Assembly (NCBI GenBank): GCA_021229015.1
Contig: CM037787.1
Coordinates: 35,725,874-35,789,873, forward strand
Direction: 5' to 3'
DNA length: 64,000 nucleotides
Origin: Solen grandis
Lineage: Eukaryota > Mollusca > Bivalvia > Adapedonta > Solenidae
The notes beneath the pieces were generated by a model that was not told the DNA's origin, made no database searches, and worked only from the letters and a program-made list of their open reading frames with translations. Shown one piece after another: positions 25,950 to 37,132 of this stretch. A program made the translations under genes and the position numbers. How positions within the stretch are numbered: the stretch's first letter is position 1; each line of letters opens with the position of its first letter.

Positions 25950-26248
25950 CTGTAAGTATAAAAAATATTCGATGTATCTCTAAACAGAAAAATGGTTTTA
26001 GCTACGAATAATTGAACATCTAATTTACCTTACCTTCCTGTCTTAAATAAATGATACAGATATTAGCTAGCATATAGGTCAATGTGAATGTTTATAAAAA
26101 AAAATCTACTTAGGTTATCATTTAACAGCTTGATTAACATAATTTTAGTTTTTGAATATCAAGAAATTATCTAAAATGTATTTGCATCATAAAAAACCCC
26201 AGCGAATAAACTACGTTAAATAAACGACGTTTAAAACATACGACTGAA

Positions 26249-26284
<36 letters not shown>

Positions 26285-26697
26285 GTTACAACGGAAAACA
26301 TACACAAATTTAAATATCGAAAGAAGCAGACGACATTCGTCATTGTACTTACGTGCAGCAGAGATGCATCGGACAGTGTCCAGATGTGCCATATCCTGGG
26401 ACACTGGGTAACCTGTAGCAACCGCCATATTCTTCCCAAGCATCAGATTCTCAAAAACGTGGACCATAAAATCTGTCGTCTGCTTCTGGTACAATGTCGT
26501 CTGCTGACCGCCATGTTGAAGCAGATGAGGCACGATGTCGTTTTTCTTCAGATCATTACCTGTTTTCTCTTCGCTAACCTTTGATTTGCATTATAAGTAT
26601 TTAGCACTGACAACTCATTTTTTCTTTCCAAAGACAAACATTGTATTTGAACAATCATTGATATGAAATAAAGTCCACTGAATAATAACCGCTCCAT
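25127..26697 (-). CDS. nodal: Nodal-like TGF-beta superfamily ligand precursor (two exons; two apparent 1-base deletions)
   Basis: Secreted morphogen of the Nodal subfamily, which signals through activin-type receptors and Smad2/3 and sets left-right asymmetry in deuterostomes and snails. Exons are 26697-26353 and 25949-25127; the donor is C|GTAAGT and the acceptor TTACAG|GG. The start gives a signal peptide (MERLLFSGLYFISMIVQIQC). A prodomain follows, with DFMVHVFENLM, DTVRCISAA and ELRFKPKS, then the furin site RRKR and a mature domain with seven cysteines. Diagnostic residues are DFKVDFDLIGWGPWIIHPK, GDEYSPTNH, ACCVPTKLRPLSMLYFE and a C-terminal ECGCR. About 389 residues are expected if one base is missing near 26565 and one near 25882. 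As given, the prodomain frame breaks at both points; the mature ligand is intact in one frame. Other splice explanations are possible (see findings). Confidence 0.9.
26246..26283. repeat. (AAAT)n microsatellite in nodal intron 1
   Basis: About nine AAAT units about 65 bases past the exon 1 donor. Confidence 0.95.
26353..26697 (-). CDS. nodal: nodal exon 1 (signal peptide and first half of prodomain)
   Basis: Starts at the ATG at 26697-26695, chosen because a classic hydrophobic signal sequence follows. An upstream in-frame GTG/ATG extension lacks one. The frame reads ...NQRLAKRKQ and then stops at 26548. The next good frame opens as GNDLKKNDIVPHLLQHGG and runs to the donor at 26352. Joining the two needs one extra base in the A-run at about 26563-26566, or a 56-base microintron (CAG|GTAATG...GGTCAG|CAG) that happens to restore frame. 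Confidence 0.75.
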
Positions 26698-27000
26698 AGT
26701 TGACACTTCACCCGACAATATTTCTTTTCGGCAGCAGACGACACTCACAACCGACGCCCACAAGTGCGATTTTCACAAACTTTGAATGCAATTTAAAGAT
26801 AGCGATGTACCATTCCAGATCAAATGTCTATTCCTAAGTAAACCACTTTGAATCAGTTACAAAATTTATGGATCTAAATCCCCAGACTTAAGGGGATTTA
26901 AACTTTCTCCCTAAATCGAAATCTTATCGCTGCGTCTATCCGATTTTTGATATGTCGCCTAAATTTTGCACGTGTTTGAATAACGTCACTGCAGAATCTT

Positions 27001-27030
27001 GCAATTTTCCTGACGTTATATATGGTACAG
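27001..27030 (-). promoter_or_regulatory. Candidate TATA element upstream of nodal
   Basis: On the minus strand CCATATATAACGTCA places a TATATAA box next to a CRE-like CGTCA, about 310 bases before the nodal ATG. Position and spacing are compatible with a core promoter, but this is sequence resemblance only. Confidence 0.25.
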
Positions 27031-27993
27031 GATCAAGATCTTTGTCAAACGCTTTTGATAACTCAATTATAACTCCGCCCCTTATCTGGATCTATAACCC
27101 CTTTTCTAACTAGTATCTTTATTTATAAGTCGTAATCTGGGTGTCATACGGATGAAAAGGGCCAATCATGGGAAAAGAAAGGCGCAAAAAGCTGTATTAA
27201 AGATATTGCTGGCTATGTTGTTTCGAGCGGCGCCTGGTCATAAATAATCGGATTTGTGATTATAAAAACAACAGATCATTCACTTTTGAAAGTGATACTG
27301 ATTTATTGATTTTGGGGAGGTACGCTTGCGTGCCAAGATTTTTATGGGGAAATATTTTATACAAAAGAGGTAACTCATTGAGTATTTGTTTAAATGTCCT
27401 TCGACATCAATTGCATTTCTTTTAGTAAAATTTGATAAAAAAAAGTTGTTTGTTTCATACTGGCAATACAGTAATATGAGGATTTTGACATGTTGCGTTC
27501 AATTTAAATTTAAACACACACACACACACTGAAAACAAAAGAAAAGGAAAACAACAACAACGATACCCCCCATCCAACATAAAGACAGCAAATAATTAAC
27601 TTTGAATAAAAATTTGTCAGGTTATGTTACATTGAAAGAGTTTGGAATTGAACTTTACTTTTAATCTTTTTTTTTTTCACTCAGTCATTTTTTCACACCC
27701 ATCCCCCACTATCTTTTCTTATTCCGTTATAAATATATATATAATTCAAACATTACGTTTTTAAGATGCAAAACAAACTTAATTTAACACGACAAATGCA
27801 ACACTTGATACTCATTTACACAAAAGTATGCTAAATTTACTTACGTATACATGTGCATGTACATTATTCATTATAAATGCAATGCATAAAACAACAAAAT
27901 GATGGATAGTGTACGTATATACAGCATTGTATTTATTTGATTATTATGAAGTGTTGCTTTATATCTTTTCCGACTTATGAAGAAAAATGATAG

Positions 27994-28309
27994 AAAGATC
28001 AGACTTCAAGAATATCATTTGCAGACATTCTTATCTCTGACTTGGTCCCAACAATCAGATTACAGAGTACATATTGCAGCATGTTCCAGACGAGCACATG
28101 AGCCAGCAATCAAATGTTATCTCGTCGCTGATTGGCTCCTTTCACTCCTAATCAAACCAATCACTCAATTATAATACAACAAATGATGCTTGGCGTGTTT
28201 TTTCACACTACCAGATTAAAGCGATCATGGCTTAATTGCAATCCAGTTTTGTCGCCAGTCCATGATGGGGATCTTCTTGACACATACACGACAAATATGG
28301 GGATTTTTT
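27994..28309 (+). repeat. 316-bp duplicated segment, copy A
   Basis: Near-identical to 30128-30442 along its whole length, from AAAGATC to GGGGATTTTT, with scattered substitutions. It includes an inverted CCAAT box (GATTGGCTCC). Located about 1.3 kb upstream of the nodal start. A small open frame (MAPFTPNQ...) is shared by both copies but has no recognisable domain. Confidence 0.92.
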
Positions 28310-28696
28310 TTCGTAAAGTCTTCATTTTAAAGACAGTCAATATACTTTATTGACGTAAATTTTACAGTTTTTTGTCATATCAAATATCTTATACAAATAA
28401 ATAAATAATCACATGATTAGGTGAAATTTAATCAAAATATATCATACAATGATTCTTATCTCTATTATAATATCTTTGAAGATTGACTGTAACACCTCGC
28501 GGTTTCAATTCTTAATATATGTCAAGAAAGTCTCAATCTAGCTAATGCTGATCAAACTTTACTTGATGTTATGTATATATATCAAATTCGTGTGAATCTT
28601 CTTTCCATAAATTACTTAAAGACAGAACGTCCTTCTAGCTAATTTTTTCCCCAATGTTTTACCATTTTCTTCTCTCTTTTTTTTTTTAAACCCAGT

Positions 28697-28776
28697 CACG
28701 ACCACCACCATCATCATCAGCAGCAGCAGCAGAGAACCATCATCATCATCACCACCACCACAACCAACAACAACAA
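28697..28776. repeat. Mixed triplet repeat (ACC/ATC/AGC/AAC)
   Basis: A run of CAC, CAT, CAG and CAA triplets with interruptions, between duplicated segments A and B. Confidence 0.85.
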
Positions 28777-29550
28777 CTATATGCACACAGAGTATAAATC
28801 GTTCCCAACTAGGTCAGGTCTTGGACGGTAGACTCATGTCCCCAAATGCCCTTTTGTTGCTTGTCTTTGTGAAATGACATGTTTAAATTAATGTTATACG
28901 ACGCTGATCCATGTGTTATCCGGGTGAATTAGAACATCTAAAAAATAAACTTTAGCGGTATAATCCAGGATAAAGTCAGGATGAAAGGGCTCCGAGGTAA
29001 CTGACACAAAACTTGATAAAAAACATGTGTGATTTCATATAACTGTCTTTCGATCATCCACCGATTTCTAATGTATAATATACGTATTTTCCGTCTTCTC
29101 TTTTTTAAGTCGTCCACCGATCGATTACCAATATAGAGTACAATACAAAACCTCTATTTCTCAAGTCAATGTTAGATATGTGAGAGTAACCGATGCGTTG
29201 ATGTATCGATGTACCATTGGATCAATCTGTCATCAAAATCAATCAATCAATTAATCAATCATCAAACATGTTATCGAATCAGTTACTCAATCAATCAACC
29301 GATGAGTTGAAAAGTGTTCAATATTTTTCGGTAAACATTCACGAGGCCTGATGTGACCATTCACTGTAAATAAGTAGATACACTGTCATTAGAGGTATTT
29401 CCATATTTTTTTCAGGGGAACACTTCCAACCTTCACTTAAGTCAACATTTATCTATAAAGTTTCAAGAAATGCAAATTCAATATTAATATGTCTATACTT
29501 TTTAAATAGTATTCGTAGTCATCATCAAATGTCTTAATACATTTATATAT

Positions 29551-29760
29551 GTGGGCAAACGTGTCTAAGCGGGTAAAGGCGCTGACTTAAAATCGATGAG
29601 TTCCATGACGCCGTGGGTTCGAATCCTGGCAAGTTCACAATAATTTTTCATTTAAGAAAGCTTTCCAGATGGCATGTGACAGGTCGGGCCTCCTAAACTT
29701 TAATTAGTTGTACGACAAGATTTGACTGAAATACTGTCGCAGCGACGGTAAACTCAAGAC
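29551..29760 (+). repeat. tRNA-Leu-like SINE, near complete
   Basis: The head resembles a tRNA: an A-box-like GTGTCTAAGCGGGTAAAG, an anticodon-loop-like CTTAAAA, and a B box GGGTTCGAATCC at about 29614-29625. The body carries CCTCCTAAACTTTAATTAGTTG and the tail is TTGACTGAAATACTGTCGCA then GCGACGGTAAACTCAA. It is the best copy of this SINE family in the window. Confidence 0.75.
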
Positions 29761-30127
29761 GAGCAACATCATTCATGTAATATTAGACTTTTCAATATAA
29801 AAACATCTGATTCGAGACTTAATACAATAACATGATGAATTCAGGACCTGGGATAAATTTTGTTTGAACAACTTATTACATGTGCACATATGGCATGCCT
29901 ATTTTATAGACGTAAACAGCACCGATTACTTCCATTTTTGAATGAAAATAAATTCATGACAAATTCAAACAAATACAGAAGTTCCTATACTTGAGACACA
30001 TTTACACAAAATACTCTATGTATTATTATCACTTACTTAAAAATACAGCTTTACAGCAATTATTTTATTAATTACAAAACTTTTTTTTCTGATTTAGAAA
30101 AAAAAAAACCCATAGTTTATTTGATAA

Positions 30128-30442
30128 AAAGATCCGACTTCAAGAAATCCATTCGCAGACATTCTTATCTCTGACTTGGCCCCAACAATCAGATTACTGA
30201 GTACATATTGCAGCATGTTCCAGACGAGCACATGAGCCAGCAATCAAATGTTATCTCGTCGCTGATTGGCTCCTTTCACTCCTAATCAAACCAACCACTC
30301 AATTATAATACAACAAATGATGCTTGGCGTGTTTTTTCACACTATCAGATTAAGGCGATCATGGCTTAATTGCAATCCAGTTTTGTCGCCAGTCCATGAT
30401 GGGGATCTTCTTGACACATACACGACAAATATGGGGATTTTT
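30128..30442 (+). repeat. 316-bp duplicated segment, copy B
   Basis: Direct repeat of 27994-28309 displaced by about 2,134 bases. No terminal inverted repeats or target duplications are obvious at its borders. Confidence 0.92.
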
Positions 30443-30599
30443 CAAAGGCCTCATTTTTAAATGGTATGCATATTTTTAGTTCGGTATTACAGTCACATTC
30501 ATAATTAAGCACTGTTTTCCAGAGACTTGCTCTGTTCTGTTCAGCTGTGTATATCTAGTTACCTTTAAGCATTTTACTGTGTTTACTGTGGCCAATTCA

Positions 30600-30676
30600 T
30601 GATGTTTGGCGTCTTTTTCACACTATCGGAGTAAGGCGATCATAACTAAATTGCAATCTAGTTTTGTCGCCAGGCC
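30600..30676 (+). repeat. Partial third copy of the duplicated segment
   Basis: GATGTTTGGCGTCTTTTTCA through TTGTCGCCAG matches the middle of copies A and B (GATGCTTGGCGTGTTTTTTC ... TTGTCGCCAG) with more divergence. It begins about 160 bases after copy B. Confidence 0.75.
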
Positions 30677-30777
30677 TTGATTATCATCAGACCAGAACAA
30701 GCATGTTAGTTTTGATTTCAGCATACATATACTCATGTGCATAAAAAATTCAGGCCCGGATCCAGAAATTTTCTGCT

Positions 30778-30803
30778 GGGGGGGGGGGGGGGGGGGGGGG
30801 GGG
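30778..30803 (+). repeat. Poly-G run of 26 bases
   Basis: An uninterrupted homopolymer inside an element reading GGCCCGGATCCAGAAATTTT before it and AGGGGGTTTCGGGG after. It makes long glycine and proline artefact frames. Confidence 0.95.
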
Positions 30804-31139
30804 CAAAATCCGAATGTGATAGGAGTGGTAGGGGGTTTCGGGGACATGCTCCCCCGGAAAAAAAAAGTTTTTAGTGTGATGGAGATGCATTCTGAAGGGT
30901 ATCTGGGGATAATAGTGAAGGTTTTTGTTGTTGTTTTTGTTTTTAAATCCGATATATTTGAAACTTGAAGGCCTAGGTCCCACGGGGGAAAAAATAATCG
31001 GTGATGTGGAAATAAACATTTTTTTCTACCGATGGCTCCCGATGTTTGAGCCAAAAAAAAGACTGAGCAGTCCGTTGAAAATGACAATTATTAGGCTTCG
31101 GTATTGGTCCGTTGAACATTCACTGTTGTTTCGGCTATG

Positions 31140-31820
31140 ACACAATAGCCCTGAGTCCCGATATTCGGAAAAGCACCGGGGGACCTCCTCCGATGATCGG
31201 CGAAGGTACCCCGGAGTTTCACTGAGTTTGTAACATCATCGGGGGAATATCCCCGTAGATTAGGGGATCTTGCGAACCATCCTACGTGTCTCGGGGAAGA
31301 TTATTGAGAGTATGAAAATTTGATGGTGGAATTAAGCGACAAAGTCAAGAGAAGACTTTTGCGGGTTTTAAGGGGATGCCCTAAGCAATGTCCAATGGCC
31401 TTTTTGACCGTCTCAGTCTAAGACTGGCCAAAACAGAAACTAATTTCTGGGTGCGCTTTTCAACCCTTGCTATTTTTTTTATTTTTTTTTTAAGATCGGA
31501 AATGTGTCACAGAAAGGCCGCCTAATATCCCCGAATGCCCCCTCCCCCCTGATACTTCGGCGAGACATCACAGACGCATCGGGGATTCATCGGAGGAAAA
31601 AAAATCGCGGAAGCTCCGTGAATGCTGACCGGAGCTTCTCTGCGGATATTTCCTCAGCTTGTTTTCCCGATAAAACATCGAGAACACATCGGGAAAATTT
31701 CAATGAATTCTTTTTGCAGTACACCCGATGCCTCCCGATGACTCCACATGGTTCGCGACACTATTTCCATCGGGAGTGCGTATGCATCCCATCCCCGAGG
31801 CAAAAAAAAAAAATGCCAAG
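31140..31820. repeat. CGGGGA/TCCCCG motif-rich segment
   Basis: Many copies of CGGGGA, TCCCCG, CCCGATG and CATCGGG occur on both strands (for example ATCGGGGGAATATCCCCG and CGATGCCTCCCGATG). The base composition is clearly more GC-rich than its surroundings. It is probably a degenerate repeat element. The 110-aa frame at 31504-31836 shows no domain I recognise. Confidence 0.45.
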
Positions 31821-31991
31821 TGGGACCGAGCCTTAAGCACTGAGCGATATAATGTTATCTTTTACTGGCGCAAAGTCATGTTATTGAATAACTGCTGTGC
31901 AATCGTATAAATTTGATTACAATTGCATTTACAGGCCCCGATCAAAAATAAATAAAATAAAAATAACGGTGGGGGAGATGGAAGTGCTGGT

Positions 31992-32019
<28 letters not shown>
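31992..32019 (+). repeat. Poly-G run of 28 bases
   Basis: A second uninterrupted G homopolymer, preceded by CGGTGGGGGAGATGGAAGTG. It is 1.2 kb from the first. Confidence 0.95.
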
Positions 32020-32022
<3 letters not shown>

Positions 32023-33499
32023 TGATATTACTGAAAGGGCATTACTTCTTCCCAGTAAGAAATACGGGCTTATCTTGTATTTTCATTCACAAACTGGCAT
32101 AAAATATTTAATAAGGGTTTCCTGACCCCCACAAAAAGTGATTTGTGATCATTAGTTTTTGACTCAACAGTGTAAAAGACAGTTTTGTCAAAGACTGAGA
32201 AAAAAAATCAATTTTCACGTTAAACATAATCATTTTGTCAAAATTGTGGAAGGGAATAGGTTCGACCTTAATGATATTGGCTGTCAAATTGTCGATCTGG
32301 AAGCAGTCTTCACACAGAAATTCTCAGAAAAAAAAATCAGGCGCACGTTATAGGGTAGGTGTGGGCCCCTTTTGAGTGTCATTTTTTTTTACTTTTTGTT
32401 TTATATCCGTTTTATTTTGCAATAAATTGTGTATTCTGTGCATTAGTATTCATTGACTTATCAGTAACATTGAACAATAACTGATTACCTGGATTTGATT
32501 TGAATTAGTAATCATAATCTACACATACATTGTCCCAAAATATGGCAGTTAACAATTTTCAAATTCTTTCATTTCTTAATTATATTCATAAATCTAAAAT
32601 ACACATATTTTATAATAATTATTATTATTTTATTCGTAAATAATAAGAAAAGTGAACATGATGATGTATAGACCTACTTTTTGTATTTATATATTGAGAG
32701 AGTTAGTTAAGAAGAATTTAACTGCTTCGTTAAAATAATACTTACAAGTTATGTAAAAATAGTATAGCTCATGACATTTAGAAACACAACCCATTTCTAA
32801 TAAAGTTTAATTTACATGGCTAGCGATAGGTATGCATCTTCCCCGCAGAATAGCTTTTTATTTTTTTTCCCAAAACAAAATCGGCAATTTTTCATACCTG
32901 AAAGTTCATCAACCTGGCAGTTAAATTGCCCGCTTTTAATTCAAGATTTAAAATTTTATAGATGTAGAGAAAAGTGAATTTAAAATTTCGTTGATTAGAT
33001 TTAGTCAAATTTATTTGTTAAATCAATAATTTCTTTGGGCTCTAGTGAAAATATTTTGATAGCAATTACATTTTAAAGTCCAAATTAGTTGTTGTTTTTA
33101 GTGGCTAATTTTATACTAATCGATTTTTATGTTATTTCCTAAACATCACCTGTCTAGAATAGTTTTACTGATATAAAGTTTTTGTAATGGCCTATTTTTC
33201 TTCAATCATTAGATCGCTCGGCAGACGAGATGTCCTTAGGTATCACTCGACAATAGCCTGTGAATCAGTGAAGGTGTCAATCAATTTGCATACACAGTAC
33301 CCTAAACACATGCTTATCACTAAGTCATGGATGACTGCCGATTCGGATTACCTGCACATTAACAGCAGGGGGCCATAAGACAATAGGAGTCTGGCTGGTC
33401 AGGTGGTTATGCGGTTGGTTCAGTATGGGGGCCAACGAAGGGGATTTCCTCTAGACAGCTCAGACATTATGTAATCAATGGATTTTATAGCCTAGAAAA

Positions 33500-33775
33500 A
33501 AATGTATAACCAGGGCAGCTGGGGGGTACACACGAGTTTTGAAAATAAAAGTCCGGAAAACTGCTTTTTTAAGAGTCCAAGGCCTGTTATTTCGTCAAAA
33601 TCGATGGACCGGAACGAAACTCGAACTTGCTCTGTAACTCATGGTGGTAGACTCACATACCAAATATTAGATAAAAGTCCGAAAAACATGTGTGTGACCG
33701 ACGGACGGACTGACGAACAGACGGAGTGCAACCCTATAGTTCCCTTCGCCGATGCCGGTAGGGGACTAAAATGAC
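33500..33775 (+). repeat. Interspersed element ending GACCGACGGACGG...GGTAGGGGACTAA
   Basis: Contains AAAAGTCCGGAAAACTG, a repeated AAAAGTCCGAAAAAC, GGACCGGAACGAAACTCGAA, a short GACGGACGGACTGACGAACA tract and the terminal CCGGTAGGGGACTAAA. The layout and wording resemble a widespread bivalve interspersed repeat, from memory. Only one copy is in this window. Confidence 0.5.
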
Positions 33776-34045
33776 ATGCTAGACCGCTTACTGTAATATA
33801 TTTTGATACATTTTTGTCTAATATCATGAAATATGCTACAGCTAAAGAAGTATTGAAATTTATATATTATTTCTCGACTCTCACATATAATAATAGATAC
33901 AGACAAGCTGTGTTTGGATTAGGTATTATGAAACAATACATTTATAAAAGTGTCAACCAAATTTTTTGTGAGGATATTTGAAGTTTCAATGAAATCTTCA
34001 TTAATTAAGCTGTCACTCAGAGCAAAAGCTTTAAAAAAAAAAAAA

Positions 34046-34076
<31 letters not shown>

Positions 34077-34600
34077 GTTATAGGGGGTATGTCGGGCTTA
34101 CATAATTAGAGAAAATCCATCTTTGTATTTATTTGTGTATTCCTGGCAATCCTGGCAATAGCCAAATGTGGATTGTGCCAATAATATTTTTGACTTGACT
34201 TGAAATTAATAATGGTGTACAAAACGTCATACATCTAACTCTCCATATTTATCAAAAATTTCATAATGAGTGTTTACAGATATAAAAAAACTGTATATAG
34301 AGGCACAACGTGTTTTTCAACGGTATAAATCAGTTAATAGTACAGAGCAGTTGTGTAATTTGATATGCTGGTTTAAAAAATGTTAAGAAAAAGAAAAGAA
34401 TACATGAATAACAATAAAGAGTCAAATAAAGAGAATCTAAGATTTTCAAAAAAAAAAAAAAATGTTTGAATTACAGTAAGTAGAAAGCGAGTACATGTTC
34501 ATGTAATGATCATACCATTTCACTGAAATCATTTTAAAGCAGTTTTTCTTGAAATAAGAAAATATAGAAGCAAAGCACTTTGCCTCAAAACTATGAATTC

Positions 34601-35095
34601 AATAGTTGTGATAATGGTTTTAACGATACGTCTGAAGATGTAAATAATGTATTAAATATATCCATAACTGTTGCAGAAGTTTTAGAGCTTTTAAAGTTTA
34701 AAGAGATATAAATGATGTTTTAATTCATAGACTCGGAAGATATATTGGCGTTACATCTATGTAATGGTTTGAATAGATATTTTTGTCCTCCCAGAAATGT
34801 GGAGGAATTAATAAAAATATACCGGTACATGAAAAAGTGATTAAAATAATGTAAAACATTACCGTGGTATAACATTGGGAAGTTGTATGCCTAAATATTG
34901 TACATCACTTTTGAATAAAAGAATTTTAACTTTATGGATCAAAATGATATTACATCGGATGCTCAGTTTGGTTACAGAAAGGGCCCTTCTACATTTGACA
35001 CACCTTTTATTCTTCCAATTTTAGTTATTGTGTATTTGTTGACCTGAAAAAATGGCGTAGAAGTGCGCTATGGCTTTATGGCGTGACTTGTATCA
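34601..35095 (+). pseudogene. Non-LTR (LINE) reverse transcriptase relic
   Basis: A chain of frame-shifted blocks matches the RT of LINE elements in order: NISITVAEVLELLKFK (34601-34700 region), HYRGITLGSC (near 34857), SLLNKRILTL, DAQFGYRKGPSTFDT (near 34960-34990), YCVFVDLKK (35026-35050) and WRRSALWLYGV. The FVDLKK block normally continues to the catalytic Asp, which is lost here in a small deletion. There are several frameshifts and stops, so the element is dead. Clade not determined. Confidence 0.75.
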
Positions 35096-35154
35096 AGGAT
35101 ACATGTATTCATATGAGAAGGTACATTTTTGAGTTAAATAATTTATTTTAATCA

Positions 35155-35445
35155 AGGGGAAGTAATCGCGCTAATCCTTTCTTTGCTTAAAATTGAAGAA
35201 TTAAAGAATTAAAAAAATCATCAAAGCAAAGGCCTAAAACAAAAGATACGCTACTCAGATAGGCTTGTGAGGGAAATCTCGTATACTCTCGGCACGACCG
35301 AGATATTGTGAAAAAAAAAGACGGTGCGCTTGTACCTTCGAAGTAACTAATGTACGAAGCTGCGTTCCAATGTTATTCGAAACTGATAGAAAACTTTCTA
35401 TTTTAATCTTTTAGGAATATATGCAGTTTAAAACAGTAAAACATT
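35155..35445 (+). repeat. Diverged direct repeat, copy 1
   Basis: Shares GGGGAAGTAA, AAAGGCCTAAAACAAAAGAT, CGATATTGTGA-type and GGTGCGCTTGTAC blocks, in order, with 36331-36595. It includes the phrase 'GTGCGCTTGTACC..TCGAA'. Confidence 0.6.
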
Positions 35446-35529
35446 AATTAAAACTGTGAAAGAGGTTGTATACTTTTACTCTCAGTTTAAATACATTCAA
35501 CACTGAACGAAAAATTAACTGACATACAC

Positions 35530-35822
35530 TTTTCAGAGCCAGATCTAGGAGTTCAGGTGTGTGTGGAGGTACAATATTTAAAAAAAATGTAGGCAGTGAC
35601 AGTGCAAGCGGCTTGCCGCTTTGCCAGGGCCATTATAAGGATGTCGTTCCTGTTGGACTAGGAATCATCGTGAGGAATTCCCGTGCGATTTTTTAAATTT
35701 AAAGCTGTAAAATAGTGCATTCTTGTGAGTCTTTTGGGAGTTGTATGTCTACATTTATATATGGTCGGGGAATTTTAGAGGGGCGCGCGCCAGATGCGCC
35801 CCTCCATTGAATCCGTCACTGC
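35530..35822 (+). repeat. Interspersed element with GGGGCGCGCGCCAGATGCGC end
   Basis: Begins CAGAGCCAGATCTAGGAG and ends in GGGGCGCGCGCC..GCGCCCCTCCATTGAATC followed by CGTCACTGC. The start resembles the GGCCCGGATCCAGAAAT sequence that precedes the first poly-G run, suggesting one family. Confidence 0.4.
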
Positions 35823-36330
35823 TTTTAACAAGTCATCTAGTTGGAGGATTAGATCTAAGTCCATCATGACTTCAGGATTTTAACAAGTCCTTTGGACTTT
35901 TATCCCATCTTTGATGAAATGTATCGGATATATACAAATCTGCATCGGATATAATATTATACACGATCTGTAGCGGATGCTCGCAAAAATATAACGGGAA
36001 CAAGTGGCCACAAAATAGAATAATGTAGAAACTGGCTATTTGATTTATGCTTTTGAATGGATTACTGAGTCTTTTTGTTTTGGTGAGAGACGCACTATTT
36101 TGTTTCATCGAGTGGTGTAGCTACTCAAGAGAATACAACTACGTCAGTCGTAAGAAAACAATTTTCGAAGTTAACTTGATGAAATAAAAATTGCATCTTC
36201 CTCAGAAACGAACAAATATCCTCTATATCTTAAAAAATATATTCGGCACTGGAGGAATTTTTAAGCGGGCAAAGTCATGTTGACAATATTTCAGGACCAG
36301 ATATGATGATGGATTTCTTAGTTATATTCA

Positions 36331-36595
36331 GGGGAAGTCACCCTTGTGATTCAATGGATAAGCATCAGCCATGCTCCAAAGGCAAAGACCTAAACCCAAA
36401 GATAAGCAACTCAAATAGGCGTGTGAAGCTCGGCGCAAACGCGATATTGTGAGAAAAAGTTGGTGCGCTTGTACTCTCGAATTCAAGGGAAGTAACTACT
36501 GTACAGAGTTGTGTTCCGATGCCATTCGAAAGCGGTAAACAACATATTGGATATCTTTATCCATTACATATATGCAATATAAAACAGTAAAAAAA
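36331..36595 (+). repeat. Diverged direct repeat, copy 2
   Basis: Second copy of 35155-35445, about 1.15 kb away: AAAGACCTAAACCCAAAGAT, GCGATATTGTGAGAAAAAGT, TGGTGCGCTTGTACTCTCGA and TATATGCAATATAAAACAGT. Confidence 0.6.
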
Positions 36596-36898
36596 TATGA
36601 TGATCATCTACAGCATAAGGTGCACGTGAAGAGCGCGATAAATGGCCCAAAGACAACTCCATAGCTGACTGTAAGTTACTGGATCCATACGGCAGATATG
36701 TGAAAATCCGAGAGTAGTCAATATAAGGTCCTTACGATTGATTAAAGACTGGAAGGGAACTAAAGTTCACTTTGATGAAAAAAGATAAATACTGCCTATA
36801 TGATGAAAAAGTGAAAATAATGCTCCAGTGTTTATGTTTGTACTGCCGCAATATTTTTTTAAAATGTATTTTTCCTCTCAATAACCGCATTGTTAACA

Positions 36899-37016
36899 GT
36901 TCCGCTACATTTCGGACCACATAAATTCTACCAAGATAATCAAGGTAACCAAATGAAACATTAGGAAACCTTGGTTATCTCCGTGAAAGGCCATGCGGTC
37001 CGAAATGTCGCGGAAC
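36899..37016. repeat. 118-bp foldback element
   Basis: GTTCCGCTACATTTCGGACC at the left pairs with GGTCCGAAATGTCGCGGAAC at the right with one mismatch. An inner pair (AAGATAATCAAGGTAACC / CCTTGGTTATCTC) lies between. The whole element can fold into one hairpin. Confidence 0.85.
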
Positions 37017-37132
37017 CATTACATGTATTTTAACTTAATCAAAATTTATAATTGAAGTTTACACACTGAACAACCGTCTCAGTCTCTTTTTCTCTTTGTG
37101 AAATTCAGCCTCATGTCGCTGTTTTTTGTGGT

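Noticed and set aside
28132..28353. Frame MAPFTPNQTNHS..., repeated at 30266-30460
   Set aside because: Similarity is explained by the 316-bp DNA duplication. There is no domain, splice signal or coding bias.
31504..31836. 110-aa frame in the GC-richer segment
   Set aside because: The segment is dominated by CGGGGA/TCCCCG repeats, and composition rather than coding explains the absence of stops.
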